In this document: piece after piece, positions 1-8,983 of the stretch | Numbering within the stretch: position 1 is the first letter of the stretch | How the letters are laid out: each line of letters starts with the position of its first letter | DNA from: Arthrobacter sp. MMS18-M83 | GTDB taxonomy: Bacteria; Actinomycetota; Actinomycetes; Actinomycetales; Micrococcaceae | Length of the DNA stretch: 64,000 nucleotides | Assembly (NCBI RefSeq): GCF_026683955.1 | Contig: NZ_CP113343.1 | Location: forward strand, 682,001-746,000 | Direction: 5' to 3' | Notes under the pieces: model-generated | Databases searched by the model: none | The model's input: only the letters and a program-made list of their open reading frames with translations | Told to the model about the DNA's origin: nothing | Made by a program: the position numbers and the translations under genes

Positions 1-224
1 TCGTCGGAAACGTCGCGCTCAGTCAGCGCCAGAACGGCACCGCACTCAAACGCCGCTCCCACAAAAGCATGACCGTCCGCGTTCTCCCCCGGCTTGGCCA
101 CGTACATCGATCCGGCAGCCACCTCGCGGGAGTCGGTGACGATGGACACCGGAACAATGCCGGGGTCCGCTGCCAATCGGCCGTTGGTGATATCGGCGAT
201 TTCCGCCGCAGTAAGTGCAATCAT
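1..224 (-). CDS. murF: UDP-N-acetylmuramoyl-tripeptide--D-alanyl-D-alanine ligase (MurF), 5' part only
   Basis: N-terminal about 74 residues of MurF, which adds D-Ala-D-Ala to the UDP-MurNAc-tripeptide in the cytoplasm. The gene runs off the left edge of the window. The visible start reads MIALTAAEIADITNGRL and continues with an SIVTDSREV stretch, the typical MurF/MurE N-terminal domain that binds the uridine nucleotide. The ATG lies 6 nt after the murE stop, so the two are translated from one transcript. Identity rests on the N-terminal pattern and on following murE; the ATP-binding and C-terminal domains are outside the window. Confidence 0.9.
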   Translation of the reverse strand, partial: MIALTAAEIADITNGRLAADPGIVPVSIVTDSREVAAGSMYVAKPGENADGHAFVGAAFECGAVLALTERDVSD

Positions 225-230
225 CTCGGT

Positions 231-1871
231 CTAGGACTCTATCCGCTCGTCCGTGGAAACTCTGAATCCCCTGGCTGTCAAGGCAGCCCGCAGTTCTACC
301 CGGTCATCGAGTGCAAGGTTGACACCCTTCACTTCTTGCCAGACTTCATGGCCGCGGCCGGCGATCAGGATGGTGTCCCTTTCTGTGGCCATTTCCACGG
401 CCTGGCGAATGGCAACATCCCGTGGATACGCTTCCAGGATCTCGCAGTCAAGATGCTCCGACTCGCGGGCAGCGCGGGCCCCGGCGATGACTTCCGAACG
501 GATGGTCGCCGCGTCTTCGTCGTGGGGGTCGTCGTCGCTGACAATGACGACGTCGGCGAGCCGGGCCGCTATGGCTCCCATGGTCGGCCGCTTGCCCTGG
601 TCCCGTTGGCCTGTGGCACCGAAAACGACGATTACCCGGGATCCGGGCTCCGGGGAGCGTACCGCCTTCAAGGCCCTCGCCAGCGCGTCCGGGTTGTGGG
701 CGAAATCAACCACGGAAGCCGGGGCGTCCGAGATCAACTGCATCCGGCCCGGTACGGAAACGGTGAAGGGATCGTCACTGTCCAGCGCCGCCTGCAATGC
801 CCGCGGATCGATGCCGGAAGCCAGCACCATGACGGTCGCCAGGGCCGCGTTGGCGACATTGAAGTCCCCGGGCAGTCCTGTGTGGACGCGCAGCACTGTT
901 CCGTCACGGTGGCGGAGCTCGAAGTCGGTTCCAAGCCCGCGTTGCGTGGTGGAGACCACAGACCAGTCAGCATCCGTGCCGGGTACGGCGGACAACGTGG
1001 TCACGGGAATTCCGGCCTCTTCGGCCAGCAACATCCCCCACTGATCGTCCACGGTCACCACGCCCCGGCGTGCGCGGGCGGTGGTGAAGAGTTCCGCTTT
1101 CGTCCGGAAGTACTCATCCATGTTGCCGTGAAGGTCCAGGTGGTCCTGGGTCAGGTTAGTGAAGCCGGCGACGTCGAACGTCACCGAGTCGACCCGGTGG
1201 AAGGACAGGGCGTGGGAGGAGACCTCCATGGAAGCCGCATCCAGCCCGCGCTCACGCATGAGGGCGAGCAAGGCATGGACGTCGGTCGACTCCGGCGTTG
1301 TCAGAAGGCTCGGGATGGCTTCGCCTCCCGCAAGGATTTCGATCGTCCCAATCAGGCCAGGATTCAAGCCCAGCGCGCGGAGAAGCGAATTGATGAAGTA
1401 GGTGGTGGTGGTCTTGCCGTTTGTACCCGTGACGCCGAAAAGTGTCGGCGAAGCCGCGTCGTGGGGTTGGCTGCCATAAATCAAGGCAGCGAGAGGCCCG
1501 ACGGCGGCGCGGGGACTCCTGACGATCAGCACTGGAACAGCGAGGTCGTCGCTGAGCGCCAGTTGGCGTGCGCCGTCCTCATCACTCAAGACGGCTACGG
1601 CGCCGGCGGCCACAGCTTGGGGGACAAAGTCGGCTCCGTGGCGTGTGGCTCCGGGCAGGGCCAAGTACAGGTCTCCAGGTTCCACGGTGCGCGAGTTGAG
1701 GGACACACCAGTCACCGACGTACCGCCGGAGTCCGGAGGAAGCGCGATTCCCAGGGACGCGGCGATGGCCTCAAGAGGGACCGCGGTCACGACGGCGGGA
1801 CGGAAGCCGGGTTTGTCCGTAGCCGACGGGTTCCCTGTAGGGATCGAAACGGCGTCATTCTGCTCTGACAA
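231..1871 (-). CDS. murE: UDP-N-acetylmuramoyl-L-alanyl-D-glutamate ligase adding the third residue (MurE)
   Basis: Mur ligase adding the diamino acid at position 3 of the peptidoglycan stem. The ATP loop GVTGTNGKTTT is at about residues 146-156, a central HNPD-type segment follows, and the modified-lysine segment YFRTKAE is near 255. I chose the TTG at 1871 (protein begins SEQNDAVS) because GGAG sits 6 nt upstream. An ATG at 1934 would add 21 residues but has no ribosome binding site. The substrate motif that is DNPR in meso-DAP enzymes reads DDPH (about residues 447-450), which suggests L-lysine as substrate, the rule in Arthrobacter. It lies between ftsI and murF in the dcw cluster. Confidence 0.93.
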   Translation of the reverse strand: MSEQNDAVSIPTGNPSATDKPGFRPAVVTAVPLEAIAASLGIALPPDSGGTSVTGVSLNSRTVEPGDLYLALPGATRHGADFVPQAVAAGAVAVLSDEDGARQLALSDDLAVPVLIVRSPRAAVGPLAALIYGSQPHDAASPTLFGVTGTNGKTTTTYFINSLLRALGLNPGLIGTIEILAGGEAIPSLLTTPESTDVHALLALMRERGLDAASMEVSSHALSFHRVDSVTFDVAGFTNLTQDHLDLHGNMDEYFRTKAELFTTARARRGVVTVDDQWGMLLAEEAGIPVTTLSAVPGTDADWSVVSTTQRGLGTDFELRHRDGTVLRVHTGLPGDFNVANAALATVMVLASGIDPRALQAALDSDDPFTVSVPGRMQLISDAPASVVDFAHNPDALARALKAVRSPEPGSRVIVVFGATGQRDQGKRPTMGAIAARLADVVIVSDDDPHDEDAATIRSEVIAGARAARESEHLDCEILEAYPRDVAIRQAVEMATERDTILIAGRGHEVWQEVKGVNLALDDRVELRAALTARGFRVSTDERIES

Positions 1872-1991
1872 GTGGGTCTCCGTTGGTACTCGTAAAACTG
1901 GCCGCGCGGGAACGGGGGCTCCCGGAATCGGCATGGGTGGATCGTAATTTGGCCGGACAGATGCCCAACAAGCTTACTTGGCGAAACTGAC

Positions 1992-3788
1992 TTACTTGGC
2001 GTACTGCGGGAACCGTGCCGGAGTGCCGGTGGACGGGGGGACGTTGTAGGTGCGCAGGACCTGGCCCATGACCGAGCGGAAAATCGGACCCTGGGTGATG
2101 CCGTAGATGTTCCCTTTAGGGCGCTGGACAACTACCTCAACGATGAACCGTGGATTTTCAATGGGCGCCATTCCAATGATGGAAGCGGTGAACCCGTCGA
2201 AGCCAGGCAGCCCGTCTTCACGGGGTGCCTCGGAGGTTCCAGTCTTCGCACCGACCCGGTATCCGTCGATGCCGGCATCTTTCACCTCACCCATGGTGAC
2301 GTTGCTCTCAAGGATGTCACGGACCTGCTGTGCAGTCTCCTTGGAAACGACTTGCCTGGGATCCTTGGCAGGAACTTTCGCCTCAACACCGTCAGCGCCG
2401 ACGTAGCCGTCGATAAGTCGTGGCTGCAGCATCACGCCACCATTGGCTACGCTTTGGTAGGCCCGGACCGTCTGGAGGGTGGACTGGGAAACACCTTGGC
2501 CGAACAGCACGGTGTACTGCTGCCGGTCGTCCCATTGCTCAGGCTTCGCGAGGATGCCCGTGGCTTCAGCGGGAAGACCAATGTCCGGAGCTTCGCCGAT
2601 GCCGAAGCGCTTGAGGTAGTCGTAGCGCTGTTGCTTGGTCAGGCGGCTGCCGACCATCACGGTACCGGTGTTCATCGAATAGCCGAGGATACCGGCAAGG
2701 GTTCTCTGTTCGGTTCCGTGTGGGAAAGCATCGGTAAACGTCTGACCGTCAATAGTTACAGCTGGCGGAATGGTGAACGTGTCCAGCGGGCTGGACTTTC
2801 CTTCATTGATCGCTGCCGAGGCGGTAATCATTTTCTCTACCGAACCAGGCTCGTAGGCCGCCGTCACCGACCGCACTCCACGGTCCGCGGCCGCAACCTT
2901 GCCGGGGTCATTGGGGTCCGGGGCGTTGGTATCCGCCATCGCGATGATGTTTCCGGTCTTGATGTCCTCGACGACTACCGAGCCCCACTGGGCGTTGAGC
3001 TGATTGACCTGCGTCTGAATGGCCTGTTGCGCAAAGTACTGGATATCCGTGTTCAAAGTCAGCTTGACGTCTTTGCCATTCACGGCCGGGGTCAGCAGGT
3101 CGGTTGCCACGGGAATGCGAAGACCGTCGGCACCGATCTCAAATACCCTCTTTCCGTCCTTCCCGCGGAGGAGCTCGTCTTGAGTCTGTTCAAGGCCTGC
3201 CTGGCCAGTGGTGCCGTCCTTGAGGAATCCGATGACGCCCCCGGCAACGCTCCCATTCGGGTAGACGCGTTTGCTGATGCCTTCGGATCCAACACCCGGG
3301 ATGTGCAGTTGGGAGATCTGGTCCTCGACCTCGGGCTTCACTTCCTTGGCCACGACGTTGTATTTCTTCTCCCCGCTCACAGCTTGCGTGACCTGGCTGA
3401 CGTCCATCCCCAGGGCGCTGGCGAGCTCCGCAATGCCCTGGGTCCTGGAGATCTTGTCGATGCCTTGGGTCCGGGCGTTGTAGCGCGAAAACTCAGTGGT
3501 GGCGGTGTTGACCGTCTGGTCAACCACGATGTTGTAACGGATCACGCTGCTGGCGAGCACTGTGCCGTTGGCGTCAAGAATCTTGCCGCGTTCGGCGGGC
3601 AGAATCGTGGATTTCAGCCGGTTGTTATAGGCGGCCTCGGCCATGCCGCCGACGTCCAGTCCCTGGACGAGGAACAACTTGCCCCCGACCACGAGGAGCA
3701 GCGTCAGCATGATTCCGAGGCCGATGCGAAGGCGCTTCTTCGCCGCCGGCGTTCTCTTGTTCTTCGATTTGCCGGTTTTCTGCACCAC
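1992..3788 (-). CDS. ftsI: Peptidoglycan D,D-transpeptidase FtsI / PBP2-type (class B PBP)
   Basis: Septal class B penicillin-binding protein that cross-links peptidoglycan during division. It has a short basic cytoplasmic N-terminus, one membrane segment at about residues 22-42, a PBP dimerisation domain to about 235, and a transpeptidase domain. The catalytic motifs are SVEK (Ser316, Lys319), SMN (Ser371) and KTGT (Lys515). The 598-aa length is normal for actinobacterial FtsI/PbpB. It follows ftsL by 55 nt and precedes murE by about 120 nt, all on the minus strand, so it belongs to the dcw transcript from mraZ. There is no PASTA tail. Confidence 0.95.
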   Translation of the reverse strand: MVQKTGKSKNKRTPAAKKRLRIGLGIMLTLLLVVGGKLFLVQGLDVGGMAEAAYNNRLKSTILPAERGKILDANGTVLASSVIRYNIVVDQTVNTATTEFSRYNARTQGIDKISRTQGIAELASALGMDVSQVTQAVSGEKKYNVVAKEVKPEVEDQISQLHIPGVGSEGISKRVYPNGSVAGGVIGFLKDGTTGQAGLEQTQDELLRGKDGKRVFEIGADGLRIPVATDLLTPAVNGKDVKLTLNTDIQYFAQQAIQTQVNQLNAQWGSVVVEDIKTGNIIAMADTNAPDPNDPGKVAAADRGVRSVTAAYEPGSVEKMITASAAINEGKSSPLDTFTIPPAVTIDGQTFTDAFPHGTEQRTLAGILGYSMNTGTVMVGSRLTKQQRYDYLKRFGIGEAPDIGLPAEATGILAKPEQWDDRQQYTVLFGQGVSQSTLQTVRAYQSVANGGVMLQPRLIDGYVGADGVEAKVPAKDPRQVVSKETAQQVRDILESNVTMGEVKDAGIDGYRVGAKTGTSEAPREDGLPGFDGFTASIIGMAPIENPRFIVEVVVQRPKGNIYGITQGPIFRSVMGQVLRTYNVPPSTGTPARFPQYAK

Positions 3789-3843
3789 GTCGATTCCTTG
3801 CTGCTTGCCTTGCTGTTTACCCTGAAATCAGGTCGGCTGGAGG

Positions 3844-4506
3844 CTAATGCCCGGGCACCTTCTGCTGTGGAGCGGGGACCGAACCACCGTGGAGATCCAC
3901 AACCGGCGGCTTGGGTGCCACAGGGGCCGCGGGCGCCTCCGGCTTGGCCGGTGTGGAGTCAGCAGTTCCTGTTGGTTTAGGGTTTTCCAACGGATCCTTG
4001 GCGGTTGCAGGAGGTACGACACTGAGCTGACCTGCAACCGCAGGAGCAGCTATGACAGCACCAGGATTCTGTCCCTTGACTGCCGGCGTCGCCTTACCTG
4101 TGACCGCCAGGTTGTCCAGATCGATCTGGCCCGTGGCAGTGGAAGCTACCATTCCCAATTCTGCGGCCTTGGCCGCCAGATTCTGCGGAGCTTCGAAGTT
4201 CTGGACCTGCTGTGTCAGATCCTGGTTCTGCTTGTTCAGGGATGCAGCATCGTTCCTGAGCTTCACGAGGTCGTACTGGGCCGTGGAAACCGAGATGTTT
4301 AGCACGAGAACTGTCAGCAGTGCTGCCGCGAGCACGCCAAAGCAGAAGACGACGAACGGAGTGCGTCGTCTTCCGGGAACGCTCTGAACGAGCGAGAGCG
4401 GCGTCCGCGCCTTGCGGGGTGCGTCGCGCTCCGGGCCGCGGACGGGCAAGGCGCGCGCCGTGTTGCCCACAGTGGTCGGCAGGATCTTCGCGGCGGCAGT
4501 GCTCAT
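3844..4506 (-). CDS. ftsL: FtsL-like cell division membrane protein
   Basis: Small bitopic division protein with a basic cytoplasmic region, a single membrane span at about residues 50-70 ([20 protein letters not shown]), and a predicted coiled coil just after it (about 75-115, rich in L, N and Q). A long Pro/Ala/Thr/Val-rich tail runs to residue 220. Length and the Ala/Pro tail match the actinobacterial proteins found between rsmH and ftsI (Rv2164c-like) rather than short proteobacterial FtsL. The start ATG overlaps the rsmH stop as ATGA (translational coupling). Function is inferred from position and topology; the sequence itself is poorly conserved. Confidence 0.8.
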   Translation of the reverse strand: MSTAAAKILPTTVGNTARALPVRGPERDAPRKARTPLSLVQSVPGRRRTPFVVFCFGVLAAALLTVLVLNISVSTAQYDLVKLRNDAASLNKQNQDLTQQVQNFEAPQNLAAKAAELGMVASTATGQIDLDNLAVTGKATPAVKGQNPGAVIAAPAVAGQLSVVPPATAKDPLENPKPTGTADSTPAKPEAPAAPVAPKPPVVDLHGGSVPAPQQKVPGH

Positions 4507-5501
4507 GCTGTTTTCCTCGCTTTGATGCGTTCCACGGCCCGCAAGCGGGCGGATGCCGCACGCGGGTTTTCGGCGATTTCTTCGGGCGTCGGCACTTCCG
4601 TGCCCTTGGTCAGCGTCTTGAATTCCGGTTTGTGTTCCTCGAGTTCCACCGGGAAACCGAGAGGAGCTGAGGACTTGGACCGTGACTGGAATACTGACTT
4701 GACGATCTTGTCTTCGAGCGAGTGGTAGGACATCACCACCACACGTCCCCCCATTGCTGAGGCCGATAGAGCAGCAGGTACTGCCCGTTCCAGGACATCG
4801 AGTTCCTCGTTGACTTCAATCCGCAAAGCCTGGAACGTCCGCTTTGCCGGATGTCCTCCGGATTTTGCCGCCGATGCAGGAACCACGCCGCGAATCTGCT
4901 CTACCAGTTCTCCCGTGGTGGCAAAGGGCTTGTTGGCCCGCGCCGCGACGATGCGATTGGCGATCCTGCCGGCGAACTTCTCCTCGCCCCATTTGCGGAT
5001 GATCCGAACCAAGTCTTCTTCGGAATAGTTGTTGACAACGTCAGCGGCCGTCTGGCCGCGGCTCGTGTCCATGCGCATGTCCAGTGGTGCGTCGTAGGAG
5101 TAGGCGAAGCCGCGCTCCCGCTCGTCCAGCTGCAGGGAAGACACCCCGAGGTCCATGAGGATGCCATGCACTTCGGGGATGCCAAGGTCCGCAAGGACGT
5201 CTTCAATCTCGTCATAGACGGCGTGTACAAGATCAGTGCGGGCCTCGAACGGCTCCAGTCGCGCTCCTGCGAGGGTGAGGGCCTCTTCGTCCCGGTCTAT
5301 TCCAACAAGGTGGAGATCGGGGAAACGTTGGAGCATCGCTTCGGAGTGGCCGCCCATTCCCAACGTTGCGTCGATGGCGACGGGCGTCTCTCCACGGCTG
5401 CGGGCCGCTTCAAAACCGGGTGCCAACAAATTGATGCACCGGTCCTTCAGGACCGGTACATGGCGCTCCGAGGTTGGTTTTGGCGCGTCTTGCTCCTCCA
5501 T
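4503..5501 (-). CDS. rsmH: 16S rRNA (cytosine(1402)-N4)-methyltransferase RsmH
   Basis: S-adenosylmethionine-dependent methyltransferase that modifies C1402 in the ribosomal P site (formerly MraW). The family signatures HVPVL (about residues 14-18), the GMGGHSE SAM loop (about 49-55), GIDRDEEAL, and the late [11 protein letters not shown] segment are all present. The length of 332 aa is usual. It is the second dcw gene after mraZ. Its stop overlaps the ftsL start. A strong hairpin lies in the 183-nt gap between mraZ and this gene and could tune expression of the downstream division genes. Confidence 0.96.
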   Translation of the reverse strand: MEEQDAPKPTSERHVPVLKDRCINLLAPGFEAARSRGETPVAIDATLGMGGHSEAMLQRFPDLHLVGIDRDEEALTLAGARLEPFEARTDLVHAVYDEIEDVLADLGIPEVHGILMDLGVSSLQLDERERGFAYSYDAPLDMRMDTSRGQTAADVVNNYSEEDLVRIIRKWGEEKFAGRIANRIVAARANKPFATTGELVEQIRGVVPASAAKSGGHPAKRTFQALRIEVNEELDVLERAVPAALSASAMGGRVVVMSYHSLEDKIVKSVFQSRSKSSAPLGFPVELEEHKPEFKTLTKGTEVPTPEEIAENPRAASARLRAVERIKARKTA

Positions 5502-5652
5502 GCGGCCTCCTCAGTGCTGAATTGTTCGGTGCATCTGCCGGTCAGTTGGTTGCTTCTTGGGTCGGATCCCCATCCGCGCCTATCGCAGTGTCCGCCTGGC
5601 TCCGGGGAAGGTGAGCCAGGAAAACAACGTGATGGGCGGCTGGAGATCCCAT

Positions 5653-5676
5653 CCAAGAAGCCTTGCTGCTTCTTGG
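5653..5676 (-). promoter_or_regulatory. Hairpin in the mraZ-rsmH leader
   Basis: A perfect 9-bp inverted repeat (CCAAGAAGC / GCTTCTTGG) with a 6-nt loop lies 8 nt beyond the mraZ stop and about 150 nt before rsmH. No T-run follows on the minus strand, so it is more likely an mRNA processing or partial attenuation element than a full terminator. Confidence 0.5.
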
Positions 5677-5684
5677 CCCGGCTT

Positions 5685-6116
5685 CTACAAGAACCCGGGG
5701 AGATTGTCGTCGTCGGTCTCCGAGAAGGCGGCTTCCTTCTCGGCCAGGTACTCATCCCAAGCTTGGGCATCCCAGATCTCCGCCCGGGTTCCGGCGCCGA
5801 TTACCGCCAGTTCCCGATCGAGACCTGCGTAGGTCCGGAGCGCCTGCGGAATTGTCACGCGCCCCTGCTTGTCAGGTACCTCGTCAGAGGCTCCGGACAG
5901 GAAAACCCGGATGTAGTCACGTGACTGCTTGGAGGAGATGGGGGCCTCCCGCATGGATTCGTGAATACGTTCGAATTCCCGCTGGCTGAAGACGTAGATG
6001 CAACGCTCCTGGCCTCTTGTGAGCACCAAGCCGTCAGCAAGTTCCTCGCGGAACTTGGCGGGGAGGAAGATCCGGCCCTTTTCGTCCAGACGCGGCGAAT
6101 GCGTGCCAAGAAACAC
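5685..6116 (-). CDS. mraZ: Division/cell-wall cluster transcriptional regulator MraZ
   Basis: DNA-binding repressor of the dcw cluster, forming rings of AbrB-like double-psi barrels. The protein has two SpoVT/AbrB-type repeats, each with the [13 protein letters not shown] / [13 protein letters not shown] signature (about residues 11-24 and 82-95). The length of 143 aa is standard. It starts with GTG (protein [12 protein letters not shown]). It is first in the minus-strand dcw transcript. Its own promoter carries phased GTGG boxes (6185-6214), consistent with autoregulation. Confidence 0.96.
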   Translation of the reverse strand: MFLGTHSPRLDEKGRIFLPAKFREELADGLVLTRGQERCIYVFSQREFERIHESMREAPISSKQSRDYIRVFLSGASDEVPDKQGRVTIPQALRTYAGLDRELAVIGAGTRAEIWDAQAWDEYLAEKEAAFSETDDDNLPGFL

Positions 6117-6184
6117 TGGCCCACCGCCCCATCTGTCAAAGGTGCCCGTACCTGCCCAACGCCGCCACTACCCTCTTACTTGCT

Positions 6185-6214
6185 CCACTTTACTCCACAA
6201 GCCCCCACAGTCAA
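6185..6214 (-). promoter_or_regulatory. mraZ promoter with embedded MraZ boxes
   Basis: On the minus strand a -35 TTGACT (6214-6209) and a -10 TAAAGT (6192-6187) are separated by 16 nt. Three GTGG boxes start exactly 10 nt apart (CCAC on the plus strand at 6185, 6195, 6205), across spacer and -10. A fourth in-register copy is at 6165. MraZ is known to bind direct TGGG/GTGG-type repeats with 10-nt period upstream of mraZ; binding here would block RNA polymerase. The transcript start would be near 6180, giving a leader of about 64 nt. Confidence 0.75.
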
Positions 6215-6385
6215 CGCAATCCGGCGTGTTTCTGCCCCACTTTCGAATGAGGGCGCCTGAAAACACGGCGATTTCGTGCGTGGTGGAATGTGGAGCGGAT
6301 TCTGCGGTGGCCTTCTCGGAGGGCGCGACGGCGGAGCCAAGGCCGTGCTCGAGCCCTCCTGATACGCGGCGAACCGGGCGTTAAA

Positions 6386-6418
6386 TGCGAAAAGACCCGA
6401 AATTCGGGTCTTTTCGCA
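6386..6418. terminator. Bidirectional intrinsic terminator upstream of mraZ
   Basis: A nearly perfect inverted repeat: the core GACCCGAA / TTCGGGTC is flanked by AAAA and TTTT, and extended to TGCG / CGCA (stem about 14-16 bp). It lies about 80 nt downstream of the DUF3040 stop and insulates the mraZ promoter. The 380-nt stretch 6117-6496 holds this element and the mraZ promoter; I see no gene in it. Confidence 0.75.
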
Positions 6419-6496
6419 ATCAGGCCAGCGCCTGGTGGTGCAATGTGGAGGGCCCCGGCTTCCTGCGGAAGCCAAGCGCTAAATAAGGGCTCTCAA

Positions 6497-6859
6497 TTAC
6501 TCTTCGCCGCGGCGACGCTCGTCCCAACGCTCCTCAAGACTGCTCATGAATGAATTCCTGGCCTTACCGGGTTTGGCACTCTTCGTCTTGCCGCCGATAA
6601 CCCTTCGCAGGGTCGCGAAGTAAACGCCGGCGCCCATCACAATGAAGCCCAGCACACCAAGGAAGATGTTCTGCAACGACACACCTACCAACAACAGGAG
6701 GATCCCGGCGATAGTGCCTAGAACGCCAATAACGATGTGCCTGGTCGACCATGAACGAATGGGGTCAGAGCCCATTGAATTGGCAAACTTTGGATCGTCC
6801 TCATGCAGTTGCTTCTCGAGTTGCTCGAGGAGCTTCTGTTCGTGCTCCGAGAGGGGCAT
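6497..6859 (-). CDS. DUF3040 family membrane protein
   Basis: 120-aa protein with an N-terminal amphipathic helix (PLSEHEQKLLEQLEKQL, the DUF3040 hallmark), two adjacent membrane spans (about residues 40-62 and 64-84), and a basic C-terminal tail. The start ATG is preceded by a perfect AGGAGG 5 nt upstream. Proteins of this family sit beside mraZ in many actinobacteria (Rv2169c in M. tuberculosis); the function is unknown. A terminator follows, so it is probably transcribed separately from mraZ. Confidence 0.88.
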   Translation of the reverse strand: MPLSEHEQKLLEQLEKQLHEDDPKFANSMGSDPIRSWSTRHIVIGVLGTIAGILLLLVGVSLQNIFLGVLGFIVMGAGVYFATLRRVIGGKTKSAKPGKARNSFMSSLEERWDERRRGEE

Positions 6860-7094
6860 CGCGACCTCCTTTAGTCGGCCAGCGTCTGGATACGCCGCGG
6901 CCGTTGCCTCTGTTCCTTTGAACGGACGAATCCAAAAAAGGGTTCCCGAAGACCGGGTCTTGTGAACACGGTCTCACGGAACAGACACAACGGAGCAATT
7001 TATCCAGACGGTCTAAATCTGTGTATCTCTAGGATAGTTTGTTGGCCGCTGTTCTGAAAGACACGCCGGAGGCACACTAGGAGCTCTTCGACAG

Positions 7095-8351
7095 CTAAGG
7101 AGATCCCGGCTCATTAGGCTCGGTCTGCGGTTCCAGAAGCCTCGCCGGAAGAACGGTTTTACTGCCGAATCGCTCGCTGACCCGGTCCAGCGCCTGCTCA
7201 GCCGCCCGCCAGTTGTCGTCCCTGCGATCCAGGCTCAACTGCAGCGAGGCGTGTTCGGCCGGCTCGAGCTGCTCGGCCCGTACGCCCACAAGGCGCACGC
7301 TCATGGGCCTGTCCCCCAAGGATGCCAGCAGCTGGCTCGCCACTTGATAGATCAGCTGGGCGCTGTCCACCGGTGTGTGCATCGTCTTGCTGCGGCTGAT
7401 TGTCGAAAAATCGGCATAGCGCAGCTTCAACGCGATTGTCCGGGCCAGCATCCCGGCAGTCCGTAGCCGTGAAGCGGTGCGGTGGGAGAGCCTGAGCAAC
7501 TCGCGGTGCAGCAGTTCATCGTCCGGGGTATCGACCGCGAACGTTTCTTCGGAGCCAATGCTCTTTTCCAAGCGTGTGGGCGTAACCGGCCGAGAATCCA
7601 AACCCATGGACAATCGGTGGACGTGTTCTCCCGAAGCTCCGAGGACCCTTTTCAAGGAAGAAAGGGGCGTTGCCGCAACATCGGCCACGGTGCGGATCCC
7701 CAGCCTGGCAAGGACATCGGCAGTCTTGGCCCCGACTCCCCACAAGGCGTTTACGGGAAGACTGTGCAGGTACGCTACGGTCTGGTCCGCCTCAATGAGT
7801 AGCAGTCCGTCGGGCTTGCAGCGCGTGGATGCAATTTTGGCAACGAACTTGTTGGCGGCAATCCCGACGGACGCCGTAATTCCCAGCTCCGAGGCGACGC
7901 GGCGCCGGATCAAGTGTCCGATCTGAAGTGGCGGACCCAATCTCCTGATCGCCCCGCCGACGTCCAGGAAAGCTTCGTCGACGCTCAGGGGCTCCACGAG
8001 GTCAGTTATCGATTCAAAGATTCCCATCAACTGCCGGGAGACCTCGTAGTAGAGGCTGTGACGTGGTTCAATGATGACCGCTTTGGGACACATCCGCATG
8101 GCGTTGGCCATGGGCATGGCAGACCTTACGCCCAAGGCGCGCGCTTCGTAGGAGGCCGAAAGCACAACGGAGCGATCCACCGGGAAGCCCACAATGACCG
8201 GTCTTCCGCGGAGTTCAGGACGGGTGCGCAATTCAACCGTGACAAAGAAGGCATCCATGTCCACGTGGAGGATGCTGGTGCGCCTCAGCTCCCGCAGCGC
8301 AGCGGGATCCGGGGTGAATCCTTGCCCTGGGTCCTCCGCATGTGGTTTCAC
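7095..8351 (-). CDS. dinB: DNA polymerase IV (Y-family, DinB)
   Basis: Error-prone Y-family polymerase for lesion bypass. It has the palm motif ILHVDMDAFFVTVE (about residues 27-40, first catalytic Asp), the SVDEAFLD motif (catalytic Asp-Glu) near 125, a helix-hairpin-helix thumb segment (about residues 195-225), and a little-finger domain to the C-terminus. The length of 418 aa is usual for actinobacterial DinB1/DinB2. No beta-clamp peptide is obvious at the very end. It stands alone on the minus strand; I see no clear LexA box upstream. Confidence 0.93.
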   Translation of the reverse strand: MKPHAEDPGQGFTPDPAALRELRRTSILHVDMDAFFVTVELRTRPELRGRPVIVGFPVDRSVVLSASYEARALGVRSAMPMANAMRMCPKAVIIEPRHSLYYEVSRQLMGIFESITDLVEPLSVDEAFLDVGGAIRRLGPPLQIGHLIRRRVASELGITASVGIAANKFVAKIASTRCKPDGLLLIEADQTVAYLHSLPVNALWGVGAKTADVLARLGIRTVADVAATPLSSLKRVLGASGEHVHRLSMGLDSRPVTPTRLEKSIGSEETFAVDTPDDELLHRELLRLSHRTASRLRTAGMLARTIALKLRYADFSTISRSKTMHTPVDSAQLIYQVASQLLASLGDRPMSVRLVGVRAEQLEPAEHASLQLSLDRRDDNWRAAEQALDRVSERFGSKTVLPARLLEPQTEPNEPGSP

Positions 8352-8449
8352 AAGGAAATCCTATGCCGCTGTACCCGTTAAACTGGAGCCAGCTTCCGGC
8401 ACCCTAAGCTGGAAGCAGCATCCGGCGTCGTCCCCAGGAGGAAATCCCT

Positions 8450-8983
8450 GTGAAGCTCTTTGGAAAGCCTCAACCCGTCAGCCTGGCCCTGTTGGCCACG
8501 GGTGTCGCGTTGACCATTTCGGCTTGCGGGTCGTCCCCTGCGAGCACGGTATCCCAAGGGCCGGCGCCAACATCGTCCGGGGCGGCAGCTGCTTCCGCAA
8601 GCCACGCGCCGACTACTTCTTCCACGGCTATCGCGGGGGCGTCCGCGACGGTCGGAGCCCTCGTACCGGGGTTCCCGCAACAACTGATTCCCTTGATGCC
8701 CCAGGCAGCCGTGGAGTCCAGCAGTTTCGACAAGAACACCTCCCCGGCTTCGGTGGCATTGGTCGGCACCATTGCATCGCCTGCCGACTCCGTGGTGGCG
8801 TTTTATACATCTGCGCTCACGGCACAGGGTTTCAAGGAAGTTCCCGGAAACACCGTGGGAAGCATCAAATCAAAAGACTTCCTGCGTGGGGACAACGAAA
8901 CGGTAAACATCTCGGTGGTGGAAAACGCCGGTAAATCCACATTCACCATCGGCGCCAACGTGGCCGCCGGGTCCGTCAAGTGA
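8450..8983 (+). CDS. Putative lipoprotein, function unknown
   Basis: 177-aa secreted protein starting with GTG (MKLFGKPQ). It has a signal peptide with hydrophobic core and a lipobox ending ISAC (Cys about residue 26), followed by a Ser/Ala/Thr/Pro-rich linker and a compact C-terminal domain of about 110 residues (SVVAFYTSALTAQGFKEV). That domain is hypothetical; I cannot assign a family. Its TGA overlaps the GTG start of the polyprenyl synthase gene (GTGA), so the two are translationally coupled, and a role linked to the envelope or isoprenoid carrier can be guessed but not shown. Confidence 0.8.
   Translation: MKLFGKPQPVSLALLATGVALTISACGSSPASTVSQGPAPTSSGAAAASASHAPTTSSTAIAGASATVGALVPGFPQQLIPLMPQAAVESSSFDKNTSPASVALVGTIASPADSVVAFYTSALTAQGFKEVPGNTVGSIKSKDFLRGDNETVNISVVENAGKSTFTIGANVAAGSVK

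Noticed and set aside
69..1868. Long plus-strand open frame opposite murE
   Set aside because: It mirrors the murE coding frame in a high-GC region, has no family motif and no ribosome site; a shadow frame.
2352..3980. Long plus-strand open frame opposite ftsI
   Set aside because: Antisense shadow of ftsI; no recognisable domain.
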